64,000 nt of DNA from Trissonchulus latispiculum (lineage: Eukaryota > Nematoda > Enoplea > Enoplida > Ironidae): positions 1-64,000 of the forward strand of contig JASAND010020402.1 in the NCBI GenBank assembly GCA_030248195.1, in the 5' to 3' direction. The translations under genes were made by a program, and so were the position numbers. Below the pieces are notes generated by a model. That model was not told the DNA's origin and did not search any database. It was given only the letters and a program-made list of their open reading frames with translations. This document shows positions 49,345 to 63,786 of the stretch, in pieces (within the stretch, counting starts at the first letter, position 1; each line of letters opens with the position of its first letter).

Positions 49345-49652
49345 GTAGGTGTACATGTGTGGATTGAGAATTTGGCATATAACAAGAAACTTAAAGTAAT
49401 CAGCCGCTTTCTCTCATGGAAGGCCTGATATTTAGACTTCCCTTTCGGTCTACTTTGGCTTCACGCGGTATATAGTCATGAATATTATTATTATTGCATT
49501 TCATTATTTGTGTTATATATTTATGTTAATGGCTGCACAAAATTACGGAATTTTAGTAGGATAATAGTCTCATTAGTACTAAATGTTCTTGACGTGGCTA
49601 GTTTCCGACATGATGAGTCGTAAATTAGTTATGTAACTCTGTTTGTTTATAG

Positions 49653-49726
49653 ATTACAGATTTCGGGTTTGCAAAGAAAGTGAAAGGTCGGACGTGGACT
49701 TTGTGTGGTACCCCTGAATACCTGGC
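49653..49726 (+). CDS. PRKACA/B-like: PKA-C exon 7 (DFG and activation loop)
   Basis: Acceptor TTTATAG, donor GTAAGT. The exon encodes ITDFGFAKKVKGRTWTLCGT, then PEYL and two bases of Ala203. It carries the Mg-binding DFG (181-183) and the activation-loop Thr194 (mammalian Thr197, phosphorylated by PDK1 or in cis). It starts in phase 0, compatible with 6a or 6b. Confidence 0.97.
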
Positions 49727-50224
49727 GTAAGTTGTTTCCTGTTGCTCCATGTAACGTATACAGATTTTCTGTTCTGTCGTAAGACCTGGGGAGGGGGTGT
49801 CATGACTTGCTCTTATCGACTTTCAAGAGAGCGTTCCATTTCTATGCAGTCTGATTGTAGTTTGCGGATTGTGGAAACTATGCAAAAGTATATACTTAAA
49901 ATTCTATATTTCCTAAACTAATTATATACTGTCTTGCCTGATCTTTTGCAAAAGGTAGAATCAGCCGTCAGCATTTACCCTTCTTATACAGTAGTACTTA
50001 AGTCATTTCAGCGTGCTAGTTAAAGAAGTAGAGTTTTAAATTTAACTCGTTTAGCACAGCAGGCTAGCTAAAATGAATCATTCAAAACGTTTTTGCACAT
50101 TGCGTGAAATCTATCTTCAGCGTGTTCATTAGTTGCAATGGTAGTGTTCTCATTGACTTGTAGTTTCTAATTAATTTTCTGCTGATAATGTTTTAACCTG
50201 AACCTTGGGCTTTTTATATTTTAG

Positions 50225-50246
50225 GCCTGAAATTATTCTTAGCAAA
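50225..50246 (+). CDS. PRKACA/B-like: PKA-C exon 8 (22-nt microexon, APE motif)
   Basis: This microexon lies between TTTTAG and GTAAGT and encodes the end of Ala203 followed by PEIILSK. With exon 7 it rebuilds the APE motif and the start of the F-helix region. Without it the frame breaks and the P+1 loop is destroyed, so it must be constitutive. It is too short to be found by ORF scanning but fits the family sequence exactly. Confidence 0.95.
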
Positions 50247-50445
50247 GTAAGTATTCAATATTGCTTTGAAGTGACAGTGTGTAAGTGTTCAAAGTTATAA
50301 CCTTTTACACGGCCTGAAGCTTCCGTGGTAAGTTTGTGTCTTTGAATCAATCTGCAGCTATCCTGTGACTTGGAGGTTTGGTTTAGTGCAAGTAGCGGCT
50401 TCAGCTTGCTTTATATGCATAGAATCAGCGTATTTTTACAAAGAG

Positions 50446-50755
50446 GGGGCCTCCGAGATCGACCCTCCCCCCAAATCGCCCCTCTGGGGAGTTTTCCTCC
50501 CGCCTCCTCCCGGTGTTTTTGGCAGCCCTTTCTTGCCAAAACAGTCAAATTTACGAAAATTGTTCGAAATGTTTTCGTAAAACTAGCTATATTTAGCTTA
50601 AATCCGGGAAATTTGAGACCTTTTTTGCGTTTCCACGTGCACAATACGCCCAAAAATAGCAATTCTTGGCTCACTTCTGCAAAACATCTCCCCCCCCCAA
50701 CCGGGCTGGCCCGGGGGGGGGGGCGGGGGCGGTAAGCACCGCCCCGGGGGACAAC
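50446..50755. mobile_element. G/C-run-rich insertion in intron 8
   Basis: GGGGCCTCC with C-runs on the left and CCCCCGGGCTGG with G-runs on the right frame AT-rich sequence, like the G-rich MITEs elsewhere. TIRs are not clear. Confidence 0.45.
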
Positions 50756-50781
50756 CATTACAAATACCCCTCTAGAATTAG

Positions 50782-51042
<261 letters not shown>

Positions 51043-51286
51043 TAAATGAAAGAGAAGGCGGCCCTTACCTTGTACATATATACATATACCTATTTGGGTG
51101 GTCAGATAAACCATAAACTTGTTTTTGATATTACAATGATATACACACAAAAAATTCTAATTTAGGAATAGAAACTTTTGTATCCAAAAGCTGCAAACTG
51201 TCCTGAACTGTCATTATTTATTCCACTTCCTACTATGGTCTTAATTAAACATTGGCCTAGTTGTTCTTTCTCTTTCATTTTTTCAG

Positions 51287-51451
51287 GTCCGTTTCCCTTC
51301 ACATTTTTCTTCCGAACTGAAGGAACTGTTGAAAAATTTGCTTCAAGTGGATCTTACCAAGAGATACGGCAATCTTAAGAATGGGGTGGCTGATATTAAG
51401 ACTCACAAATGGTTTGCCACAACTGACTGGATTGCCGTTTATCAGAAAAAG
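51287..51451 (+). CDS. PRKACA/B-like: PKA-C exon 10 (H- and I-helices), with a GC donor
   Basis: Fifty-five codons after TTTTTTCAG, from [15 protein letters not shown] through [17 protein letters not shown] to DWIAVYQKK. This is the end of the kinase core. Both downstream terminal exons need phase 0, which places the 3' end after AAAAAG with the donor GCATGT, a GC-AG intron. The GT three bases further on would leave a one-base overhang that fits neither terminal exon. A weak GC donor in front of two competing last exons is consistent with regulated splicing. Confidence 0.94.
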
Positions 51452-52143
51452 GCATGTATATATATGTATATATTTAACATAGATTTTTTATAGATTAACA
51501 TAGATATGTTAGCATGTTTCAGTCTTTTGTCTTTATTTACCCGTTTATCCGTTTCTGTCTATAACTGTTTCTTCATATCTACTGACATTCTCTTCTCTTG
51601 TTTTTCATTTCAATTTGAAAACTTTCACCATTTTAATCAGATTTCAACTACCTTCGTTATTTTCAAACTATAGCAAAACTGCATGCTCTTATCCAGTAGT
51701 TTGTTTGAATTTTATACAGCCTTGAGTCTTGAGTCTTTATTATCTTCATTAACATTTTTGTATACGCGTTAAATGTATTTTAAAGCCAGCTGATCATTCT
51801 TTTTCTTTGTATTTTCTAATCATGTTCTTCTGACATGTGCAGAGAAGTTTCTCTTTTCTGTTTTGCTTGTTTTTACTAATGCTTTTTAAATTTTCTGTCC
51901 TACAGTACGGTGCACTAACGGTACACCACGGCCATGCATTTTCCCGCACATATTCTAAGCTCCTCATTTCCTCGCACTTTGAAAACAGAATTCTCTGCAT
52001 AAATTAAGATATGTTGTAGTCGTAAAACATTGTTTTTGTTAAACTCATTGTATTACATCAGTGGTGACTGGTCCGCACCGTACTTGCATGCCCTAACTAA
52101 CATCTATATATGTACTTTAACTAACCGTTTGACTGTCCTTTAG

Positions 52144-52320
52144 ATATTTCCACCGGATTTTCGTCTGAAAAATAGCTCAGAGCTGTTTGAGGCCCTCTAT
52201 CCTAGAATTGATCCTAACGTTTCCATTGACACTCAGCATTTTGCTGTCTACTCGGAGGAGCCCGCCCTATTTGACATTAAGCCAGCGCCAGTCTTTGAAG
52301 ACTTATTTGAAACTTATTAA
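52144..52320 (+). CDS. PRKACA/B-like: PKA-C alternative terminal exon 11a (divergent C-tail)
   Basis: After acceptor CCTTTAG the exon has 58 codons and a TAA stop, in the same phase as 11b. It begins IFPPDFRLKNSSELFEAL and ends QHFAVYSEEPALFDIKPAP, then VFEDLFETY. Three C-tail landmarks of PKA are recognisable: F-x-x-Y (Phe339, Tyr342) followed by EEP, matching FDDYDEEP of 11b; and a chain ending in F-x-x-Y, matching the hydrophobic motif F-x-x-F. The turn-motif Ser (mammalian Ser338) is replaced by Asp350. The tail is 17 residues longer than in 11b, with most of the extra length before the F-x-x-Y. These shared marks make a chance ORF unlikely. Alternative C-termini are also known for the nematode PKA gene kin-1. 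Confidence 0.88.
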   Translation: MFPPDFRLKNSSELFEALYPRIDPNVSIDTQHFAVYSEEPALFDIKPAPVFEDLFETY

Positions 52321-52689
52321 TTGGTTTTGGTTCATCACATTTTCCTTTATGTTTCTTCTAATTATTTTCTGTCTGTCTTTTGGTCCCGCTTTGGTTGATG
52401 GTTCTTTTATTTTCTTCTTTCTGTCAGTTTTGCGTTTTCCCTGGTAAGCCTAATTTTGTTTATAATTTTTCTCACTACTTCACTAACAGTGACATGATTA
52501 TTGTTAACTCAATTATACCGATGTTGTTTGTTTTATCCGGCATTGCTCCTACAATAGGAAAATTTTGTTGGCTTTCTTGCTTTCATGAGATGTTTTTTCA
52601 TTCAACAAGTATATATAGATGTTTACATTAGTTCAATTTGACCCAAACATTCCCACGTACTCGATCTAATTTCTCATGTTATATGAGTG

Positions 52690-54195
52690 CTACATCCAAG
52701 GCCCAAGGGTAGAGTAGAGTTAAAATTAAAGTTAAAAGAGTTAATTTTAACCCTGCGAGTTAGAGAGCGTTAAACATTTTAACTCCGCGTAGATTCATGA
52801 AAATAGTTAAAATTAACTCGCTTTAAGGTGCTGGTATCGTTTTGTGCAGTGCTTTTGTGCGTATTTTTTGAAGCGCCATAACTTTCGCAATTGTGTGAGT
52901 TGGAAAGAGCTTTATACACCATTTTAAAGCTTATAATCTGCAGATTCTCATGACAGTACAAAACTAGTAAAAATCCGCAGAACATAGCTAAAATTTTCCG
53001 ACATACTGACATCTGACAGGTTGAATACAGACCAAAAATTTTTGAACATCGATTTCTCAAAACTGTGGAAACGGCCAAAATTTTTTCTTGTGCTGTCCTA
53101 TACAGGACATGTGGGCCGAGGGACATTTTTTTGGATTTGGCTCAGCAGGTCTTAACGGACAAGAAAATCCATTAAATGTGCGGTGGCACGAAATTTTGCG
53201 ACTTTGCATTGAGTTTTCTCGCAACTGGAGATGTTTTAGCTCAAACCAAGAAAAATGTTCCTCCGCAATAGTGCGAATTCTCATTCTGCCAAAAATCACG
53301 CGAATCCATTGGGTAGTTTTTGAGAAATCGATGTTCAAAACAAAATAATCGCAGTTTTGCCAAAATGGTTTTTCGGCCAAATCTCCAGCTTAGAGCAACA
53401 AACTCCAGCGAATAGGTATTAATAAAACGCGCAATTGAACGGTGTATCGATTGAGTATAAATAAACCAAAATTGTCCGTACGATTTGGCAGTGATTTTGA
53501 AAAAACTGATTTTCTCGAAAACGGCCATTTTTGGACCCCAAAAATCGTTTTTTGCTTATACTGACTTAACCATTATAGATAGCTCAAAAGTTGTAAAAGC
53601 AAAAATGTTCATTTTTGTGCCCTTTTTCCAGCCATACCAACCAATCTGGTGTCTCGACTATGTGCTGAGAGAATAATGGCAAAAACCAAAAATTTCTTAT
53701 CTTTGCACCTAAAAATGCGGGACTGGTCCCAGGATGTTAAAGAGCACCGAAATAGTATATTTGGAAAGTTTCATCCACTTTCATAAAGAATTAAAGCCTA
53801 TAGGGTCAAATTTACACAAAGCGATACCAGCACCTTAACTCTGCTCTTTTCAAGAATCGCGTGCAAAGTTAAAAGCCTGCGAAGTTAAATTTCACTCTAC
53901 CCTTTTCACGAAAGGGTTAAATTTAACTCTGCTTAACTCTTTGTGAGCATTTTCTATTGAAATTTAACCCCAGGCAAAACACGCAGGTTAAGCAGAGTTA
54001 AAATTTAACTCTATTCATGAAACCATTTTGCTAATTTTAACTCTAGTCATTTTTAACTCCTTTTAACTCTACAGCTTTTGACCCTGCAGGGATAAAGAGA
54101 GTTAAAATACGCACAGTTAAAATTAACTCTTGTGCTTTCATGAAAAGAGTTAATTTTATCTCTACTCTATCCTATCCTTTCTTGAAAAGGCCCCG
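52690..54195. mobile_element. GAGTTAAAATTAACTC-word MITE carrying a nested TTAA element
   Basis: The outer element starts GGCCCAAGGGTAGAGTAG and ends ATCCTTTCTTGAAAAGGCCCC, with many GAGTTAAAATTAACTC words. The nested element spans 52827-53834. The composite lies between the stop of exon 11a and exon 11b, so it is intron for one isoform and possible 3' UTR for the other. Confidence 0.75.
52827..53834. mobile_element. piggyBac-like MITE, TTAA target
   Basis: GGTGCTGGTATCG and CGATACCAGCACC are flanked on both sides by TTAA (52823-52826, 53835-53838). Length 1008 bp, no intact transposase. AATAAA occurs at 53421 and 53460. Confidence 0.85.
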
Positions 54196-54416
54196 AGACA
54201 TGACTGGACCGTCATTTTTCTGTGTATGTAACTAAAGCATCTTTGGTTGACATCATATTCAGGAGCGTCATTTTTGCGGGAGTTTGCCTTGCCTAGTGCG
54301 CAAAGTCCCACCGGATGTCCGAATTTGTCCATCTTCGGTGTCGGTGGCATTCATCATTGTTTCTTATTTATTAATAATATTGTTATATAACTGATGTTTT
54401 TATCATTCTGTTTTAG

Positions 54417-54542
54417 CTGGAAGCACCATTTCTGCCCAAGGTTAAAGGTCCCGGTGACTTTAGCAATTTTGATGACTATGATGAGGAACCTTTGCGAATT
54501 TCCAGTACTGAAAAGTGTGCCAAGGAATTTGCTGATTTCTAG
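54417..54542 (+). CDS. PRKACA/B-like: PKA-C terminal exon 11b (canonical C-tail)
   Basis: Acceptor GTTTTAG, 41 codons and TAG. It encodes [20 protein letters not shown], then [21 protein letters not shown]. The PxxP of APFLPK, the active-site tether FDDY (Phe324, Tyr327), the turn-motif Ser335 and the terminal hydrophobic motif FADF all match the family. It lies 2.1 kb downstream of exon 11a, with a composite transposon between them. Confidence 0.97.
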   Translation: MEAPFLPKVKGPGDFSNFDDYDEEPLRISSTEKCAKEFADF

Positions 54543-55565
54543 TCTTTTTACATAACCAGTCAGTGTTTATTATGCTTCTTGATACTATATATGACTGTCA
54601 TCTCTACTACACACAGTTTGTCATTAGCGCTATGCTCTCTGTTTCTTCCTTTACTCCCACCCACCCCCCGCCTCGTGTGGTATATATCTTATATATATCT
54701 TTCTAATTCTTATCGTTTGTAGGGTCACTTCAGTTTACCCACCCCCTCCCTTCCACTCCAATTTCCCCTTATTATCAGTTACCCCATTTTTTTGGCTGAT
54801 GTACTTTCAGTATGACAGCCTGTTCATAATTTGGTTCCCACTCCTGTTTGTTCATTGTTTGCTTGTTTGTATATTTGTTTATTGATGAATAATACATACG
54901 TACTTAAGTCTACTTTCATATTGCGTTGCCATTTCGTATATACTAAAATATGGATCAACATGGGCCACATATACTTTAGGCAGTCTTTGTATCACAGCAC
55001 CAAATAATAAAACTATTAACTATTTTAAGTATCTACGGAAGTAGAATTTTTATCTAAGAAATTATATTGGTGTCTTTGAAGCTTAGGCTTTTGGCTCTTG
55101 CCCTCTTTGTTCTATCCCAGGTACCCTGGAAATTTATTTAAATTTACAACTATATATCAGCCAGACTTCAGATTATTTCTTAAGTAATTTATTAGTTTCA
55201 GCAGAAGTCTGTTTTATATATTTTATTGCATGAATGCCAGTTGCCTAATCTGTGGCATTGTTTTATGGTTGGTTACCTTGTAAATACGGAACCAATGGAT
55301 AAAATAATTTTAATATGTTTCCTTTGTGAAAAGGAGCAAAGCAACTTTGTCTACTTCATATAATTTAAATTTATTTATTTACTGTGTAGTTCCTGTGCTT
55401 ATGAAAAATTTTTGTATCTGCGTGTGTTTGAGCCTTTGCTTGTAGCATAGACCTATCTTGTTGTTTTCTGGCATTTTTACTTAACGGGTAGCTCAAAATG
55501 TGTGTGTTCTTTACTTTCTGTCCTAAATTTCGGCTTAGTACATTGTAATAATTGTAAAATAAATT
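54543..55565 (+). other. PKA-C 3' UTR for the 11b isoform (extent inferred)
   Basis: The kilobase after the 11b stop is T-rich, free of recognisable transposons and contains AATAAA-type signals near 55005 and 55557. Either could serve as a poly(A) signal. No further coding exon is seen here. Confidence 0.5.
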
Positions 55566-56500
55566 GATGTGAAATTTTGACATTTTAGGCAAAATACTTT
55601 AGCGGTAACAGAGCCGCTAATTTTTTGTGACAAAGTTACGTCTTTGTACTATATGTTTGTGTGGGCCGACGGTTTACTCACTGTAGTTTCTAATGTACAA
55701 CTTCCAGTAAAGTATTGTAGCAGTGGTTTTGTATCTGAAGAAATAGTCTGTTTAGTTTGCAGCATTGTTTCAGGCTGTTTTAGTTTTGTACTTCACTGTG
55801 TTGCTGCTTGTTTGTCTGCGACATTTTTCCTTTGTGTATAGCCTTTTTCCTATTGGTCTGTTTTAGCGGTGTCGTAAGAAGAGTGTACAGTATATTCACA
55901 TATATTTCTTTGTAATTTCTAGTTGTTTCAGTTCAGTAAGGATGTGTAGATAAACTTTGTTTACTTGTCTGATTACCTCTAAACCTCTTTTCGAGAATGT
56001 ATTGTGCTTAAAGAGCATTACTTTAATCTCATCTCATCTGTCTTCTTGCCATTTTGAATATTTTAAGCAGAACGTTGAATCTAGCCTTAACTACAAAAGT
56101 TTATGTTCAGATTTTAGTACACATTGTAATGTTTACTTTTATGTCTAATATTTATAATGCTTTCTCTTTTCAAATCGTATGCAAAGGTGGTGCTGTTAGT
56201 TGTGTCAGTACTAGTCTTAAGATCTTGAAATACGAAAATTCCGTGTGTAAAAATGGTGGACGATATCCTTGGTTACCAAAACATACTTTACTGCAGAGAT
56301 CTGAGAAACTGACTTTAACATATTGTGCTTCGTGATAGCTCTGTTTTAACGTTTTATGTTAACTACATTTGTCTGTATTGAAAGCTTCAAATACTGAGTG
56401 CAGTGCTTGACTTTATTGTTTTAATTAAAATAGCTTTTGACTGAGTAAATATTTGTCCCGGTGTGCCGTTCACAAATTTTATTAGGCTAAAAGTAGTTGA
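55566..56500. other. T-rich stretch downstream of the kinase
   Basis: Short frames only, with no recognisable domain. It could be extended 3' UTR. Confidence 0.35.
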
Positions 56501-56504
56501 TTAG

Positions 56505-56640
56505 GAGTAGAGTTGTGCCGTTCGTTAAGAAACTTCACGCGACGGGAGGCTCGGTTCAAGACCCGGCGGCCCAGTGAATGCCAATCGGTGCCAAACAATA
56601 GGACTGTTTATTTCAACTTAGCTCCTGGAAGCTTAAATTT
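56505..56640 (+). repeat. Possible tRNA-derived SINE fragment
   Basis: GGTTCAAGACCCGGC resembles a T-arm/B box and is preceded by GTTAAGAAACTTCACGCGAC, like an anticodon arm region. The acceptor stem does not close, so it is not a tRNA gene. Confidence 0.35.
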
Positions 56641-56840
56641 GACTGGTCCTGTTTGGGGCTGCTATACCCGGTAGGTCTGGCTCGGGATGCCCGATTCAAA
56701 AGTATTATATTATTAGGCAATAATAGCAACTGTGAAAACAGCTTTAAATCCGTGCAAAAATCTACTTCTCGAAAATTTAAGGTATTTTCACTATTGTTTT
56801 TAAAATTTCACATTTTCATTGCTGTGCTTAATGCCGAAAT

Positions 56841-56948
56841 TAGAGTTTGGGCCGGTTCCACTAGAACCGGTTGGAACCGGAACCGAACGGGAAGGAATTT
56901 TAGAACCGGAACCGGTAGGATTTGGAACCGGCCGGTTCCACTCTTAAA
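56841..56948. repeat. GGAACC-word array
   Basis: GGTTCCACTAGAACCGGTTGG and GGAACCGGAACC words follow TAGAGTTTGGGCC, a hAT-like start. The same words recur at 61118-61203, there ending CACATCTCTA. Confidence 0.6.
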
Positions 56949-57679
56949 AATGGACGAACTAATTTTTTGCAGGAGTTTAAATTTGCAAAAGCTGGATTTT
57001 GTGTTGCCATTCAGTGTTGCTATCATATTGTCTTTTTCAAACTAGTGACTGAAAGTGAAACTAAAGATTTAGTTTGAACTGAAACTAAACAAATTTAGAC
57101 CTGAAGGCGAAATATGTAGGATGACACTGATAATAATTAAGAAATTCAAACTAAACGTGAAATGAAGGTACAATTATTGGCACTGAAACTGAAGCTGAAA
57201 GTCCATAGAATAAATTTAGAGCCTAAACTGGAAACGGCACAGCTTCAGCTTCCACTGAAGGTGACACAAACTCCCCGCTTACCTTTTCAGGTGATCGAGG
57301 CAAGTTTCAGCTTTCGCTGAAGCCGAGGCATAGAATTAAGAAAAATTTCAAATATTTCTTTGACTCAACATTAGTGACATTATCCCGTCTGAGTTAAGAC
57401 AAAAATTAAATGTTAAACATACTTCAAAAATTAGCAACATGTATTGTATATAAGGGAAAAATTCTACTTCCTTTAATATTCTGGAATTTTGTAATTTTCT
57501 GTTTTCATGCTTCTGATTTTTCAAATTTTGTTAAATAATTTTGTGTTTATTACAAAATGCAGTTGTGAAAATGTCTCTAGAAGTGGATTCGATCCTATAC
57601 GTGACGATGGTTGGCTGCGAAAAAGACTCAGATATACGTTAAAGATTTGGCTGCCGTTGCTGCAAATCCAGTTCAAGGT

Positions 57680-61117
<3,438 letters not shown>

Positions 61118-61203
61118 TTGTACTTGGAACCGGGAACCGGAACCTAGAACCGGAACCGGAACCGAAACCGGTTTTGAAAATTGGAACCGGCCACATCTCT
61201 ACC
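61118..61203. repeat. GGAACC-word array with hAT-like end
   Basis: Repeated GGAACCGGAACC ends in GGAACCGGCCACATCTCTA. It is 350 bp downstream of the membrane-protein stop codon. Confidence 0.6.
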
Positions 61204-61560
61204 TGATTTAATATTCTAATTACTGGAGTTCTTATGATGGGGTTTTAAGCAGCTGGCCAGAAGGTTAGATCAATGAGAGCGCTGATTCAAGCATAGCTTG
61301 ATGGAACTAGGCCAAGATGTTTATTTATTTTACAGCACAAGCAGTTTAGTCTCTAAAAATTATTGACGTAACGTAACAGTCCCTTTACGAAACCATACTG
61401 CTTTACGAAACCATACGATTTTACTTAATCAGAATGTTGTACCAATTTATCATACGAACTATTTTCTAGCATTTTCGTTAGAAGTGTTCATTGAAACTAT
61501 TTACACGACACTTCAGGAATTACATCACACTGTGTTTAGTCAGTTTTTTAGAATAGCCGT

Positions 61561-62433
61561 TTATTGTTCCATCAGTCGAAGGAGCTGTTTTCTATCCTTC
61601 ATCAGCTGTTTGAGTTCTGCCTTCAGCTGGGCCACTGAAGCAGTATCATAGTCCGGTTCTCTGGGTATCACCAGGGAGACACTTTTGGTTCCCCATCCGC
61701 CGTTTGTCCCAGACTGGGTTGTACTCCACCCGCTCGTTCGGCGACTCTGGCTACAAGAGGACAGTTTGTAGTCGGTGGTGGAGTAGTCGTCTGGAGGGTC
61801 GGCGGATTGGGGATTAATCTGATACCTATCACTGATCCATTTCCGGGGCAGAACTTGAACGGCGTTGGCGGACGGTCGCCAGGGTCGTTTTGGTTCCTCC
61901 GGGACTTCGTGGCTTCTTTGAACGATGACAGTGGGCAGGGGCTGGTGGGATTGGTTGGTCCGCAGATACTGGTAGCATCGGTAGACTATAACCAGAAATA
62001 GGACTCCTAGGCCCAGAAAGACTAGAAACAGTATAACCACCAGAACGGCCACTAAAGGAGAACTGTGGACCACTTTTACCAGGGTGCCGATGGAAGTGGC
62101 GGCGGACAGAATAAGAGAGAGCAGTTTCAGAATCAGATAGGGTATCAGATAATTGGATCGCTTTTTTCTGATTCCATAGATTATCAGTAGGCAGGCGATA
62201 GTGTGAACCAGGAAGCAGAAAATGTGCATGATCGAGAAGAGAATTAGTTCAGTCCAGGCTGAACTGGTATTGAGGGAAACAGCATTCACCAGCAGAAACG
62301 AAATCCAACTGATTACAATTATCAGTCCCAGGATAATGTCGGCGATTGCGACGAAATAAGCTGCCTGTGTAATGTGATAACCCCAGAGTCGGTTCCGGCG
62401 GCTGGGCGTGTGAGGAACTCCGAATTTCAGCAT
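61561..62433 (-). CDS. Predicted four-helix membrane protein with C-terminal coiled coil, family not identified
   Basis: An uninterrupted 290-codon frame starts at 62433 and stops at 61561. After a 23-residue basic N-terminus come four hydrophobic segments at about residues 24-49, 63-88, 97-121 and 127-156, with short loops. The remaining 130 residues are hydrophilic: basic and Pro-rich near 160-195, then a Ser/Thr/Tyr-rich stretch with PPDDYSTTDYK, and a final predicted coiled coil (TASVAQLKAELKQLMKDRKQ). Topology suggests both ends are cytosolic. The layout resembles LAPTM-like or MARVEL-like tetraspan proteins, but no diagnostic motif was seen, so function is unknown. It is intronless, unlike the kinase, and its GC content is clearly above the surroundings, which supports it being a real gene. 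It is transcribed towards the kinase. Confidence 0.85.
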   Translation of the reverse strand: MLKFGVPHTPSRRNRLWGYHITQAAYFVAIADIILGLIIVISWISFLLVNAVSLNTSSAWTELILFSIMHIFCFLVHTIACLLIIYGIRKKRSNYLIPYLILKLLSLILSAATSIGTLVKVVHSSPLVAVLVVILFLVFLGLGVLFLVIVYRCYQYLRTNQSHQPLPTVIVQRSHEVPEEPKRPWRPSANAVQVLPRKWISDRYQINPQSADPPDDYSTTDYKLSSCSQSRRTSGWSTTQSGTNGGWGTKSVSLVIPREPDYDTASVAQLKAELKQLMKDRKQLLRLMEQ

Positions 62434-63783
62434 TTCCGATGTGTTTGTATTAAGTGATGTTGTGTCATATATATTTTGCCGGCTATACCCGGTGATATAT
62501 GTACGGTAAACAGAAACGTTACATATTTTAGACCATAAAAAGGAGTCTTCTAAAATTATAGTAATTATTGTATTAACCTTCTAAAATCACATAAGCAAAA
62601 ACCAGAGTTAAAGTAAGCACTTTGGCTGCTTGTTGTATTATATATAAATTATTCCCTAAAATGTAAATTTGTGTGTAAATCTGAGCTGTCAGATTTCGAA
62701 TTTCATATCGGCATTGGTTCGGACCGTCCGCCGTCCGGGCCGTGGAGCGGGCTCCGGCACCGGCACCGAGCCAGCCCGGAGGAGTCAGTTGTGTGAGTCA
62801 TTATTGTGTCGTTGTCACAGAGAAAATTTCCCCCGGGAAATTCACTAGTGGTTTCTTTCCTCCCGGAAAATTTTCACTAGTGGTTTCTTCCCCCTCCCCG
62901 AAAAAATTTCCCTAATCAGAAATTATTTTGTTGGACGTATTTATTGATTGTAGGTATTTTTAACTGCCTAAACTTTACAGCTTTCTCCGTATTTTTATGT
63001 TAAGTATCTAATCATTTTAGTGTTTTATTTATTAGCATTTAACATAGCAAGAACAAGAATAAATAATGAATAAATAAAACAAAACTAACAAAAATGTAGA
63101 AATAACAAAGTGCAAATGCAAAAAGCATAAGCAGCTGCAGCAGCGAAATGGAAATTAATAAACCTGGCCCTATTTCTAATAATTCTAATCTACAGAATAG
63201 GTTAAAACTAATCCGCAATAATAGAACCTTAGCGGATTAAATTTTAATCAATCTACATACATAGCTAAAATAGTCAAGGTGGGATCACACACTTGCTGAG
63301 ATGTAGCTGCTCTCAGAAAAGATAAGTTTGAACATCTTTTTGAAAATTCTAGTTTCCCTGTTGAAACTTTATACTTTAAAACGGTCTGTTGTTGTAGAGT
63401 AAAATTTAAAACTTATTTTCTGTTCAAAGCCTAATCCACAATGCTTAACAAAACTAATCTCAGACATCCACAGTAACGATTGTGCAAGCTGTATCCGACT
63501 CGCATATATACATAATTATGTGCAGGTGTACTTGTAATTTCTCCACAAAACTCAATCATATAGTATTTAACGTTTAAATAGTTAGGCTTGCGGAACCAAA
63601 TCTTATTGTACCATATCATAATCAAAAATGTTGGGCTATTTGTAGCGTTTAAAGCCGTGGAATATCACACTGTGCTGTAGGGAAGTTGGTCTCACGGAGT
63701 CTAACCGATAACAACAAAGCAGATGCTAAATTCAGGATTAGCACATTCTCGCTCTAAGTTTACGAAAATAATCTACCGTTTGT
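62434..63783. other. Upstream region of the membrane-protein gene
   Basis: A GC-rich patch (62718-62785, CCGTCCGGGCCG words) and two copies of TTCACTAGTGGTTTCTT (62841, 62874) stand out; the rest is AT-rich. The promoter of the - strand gene should lie here, but no motif identifies it. Confidence 0.4.
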
Positions 63784-63786
63784 TAC

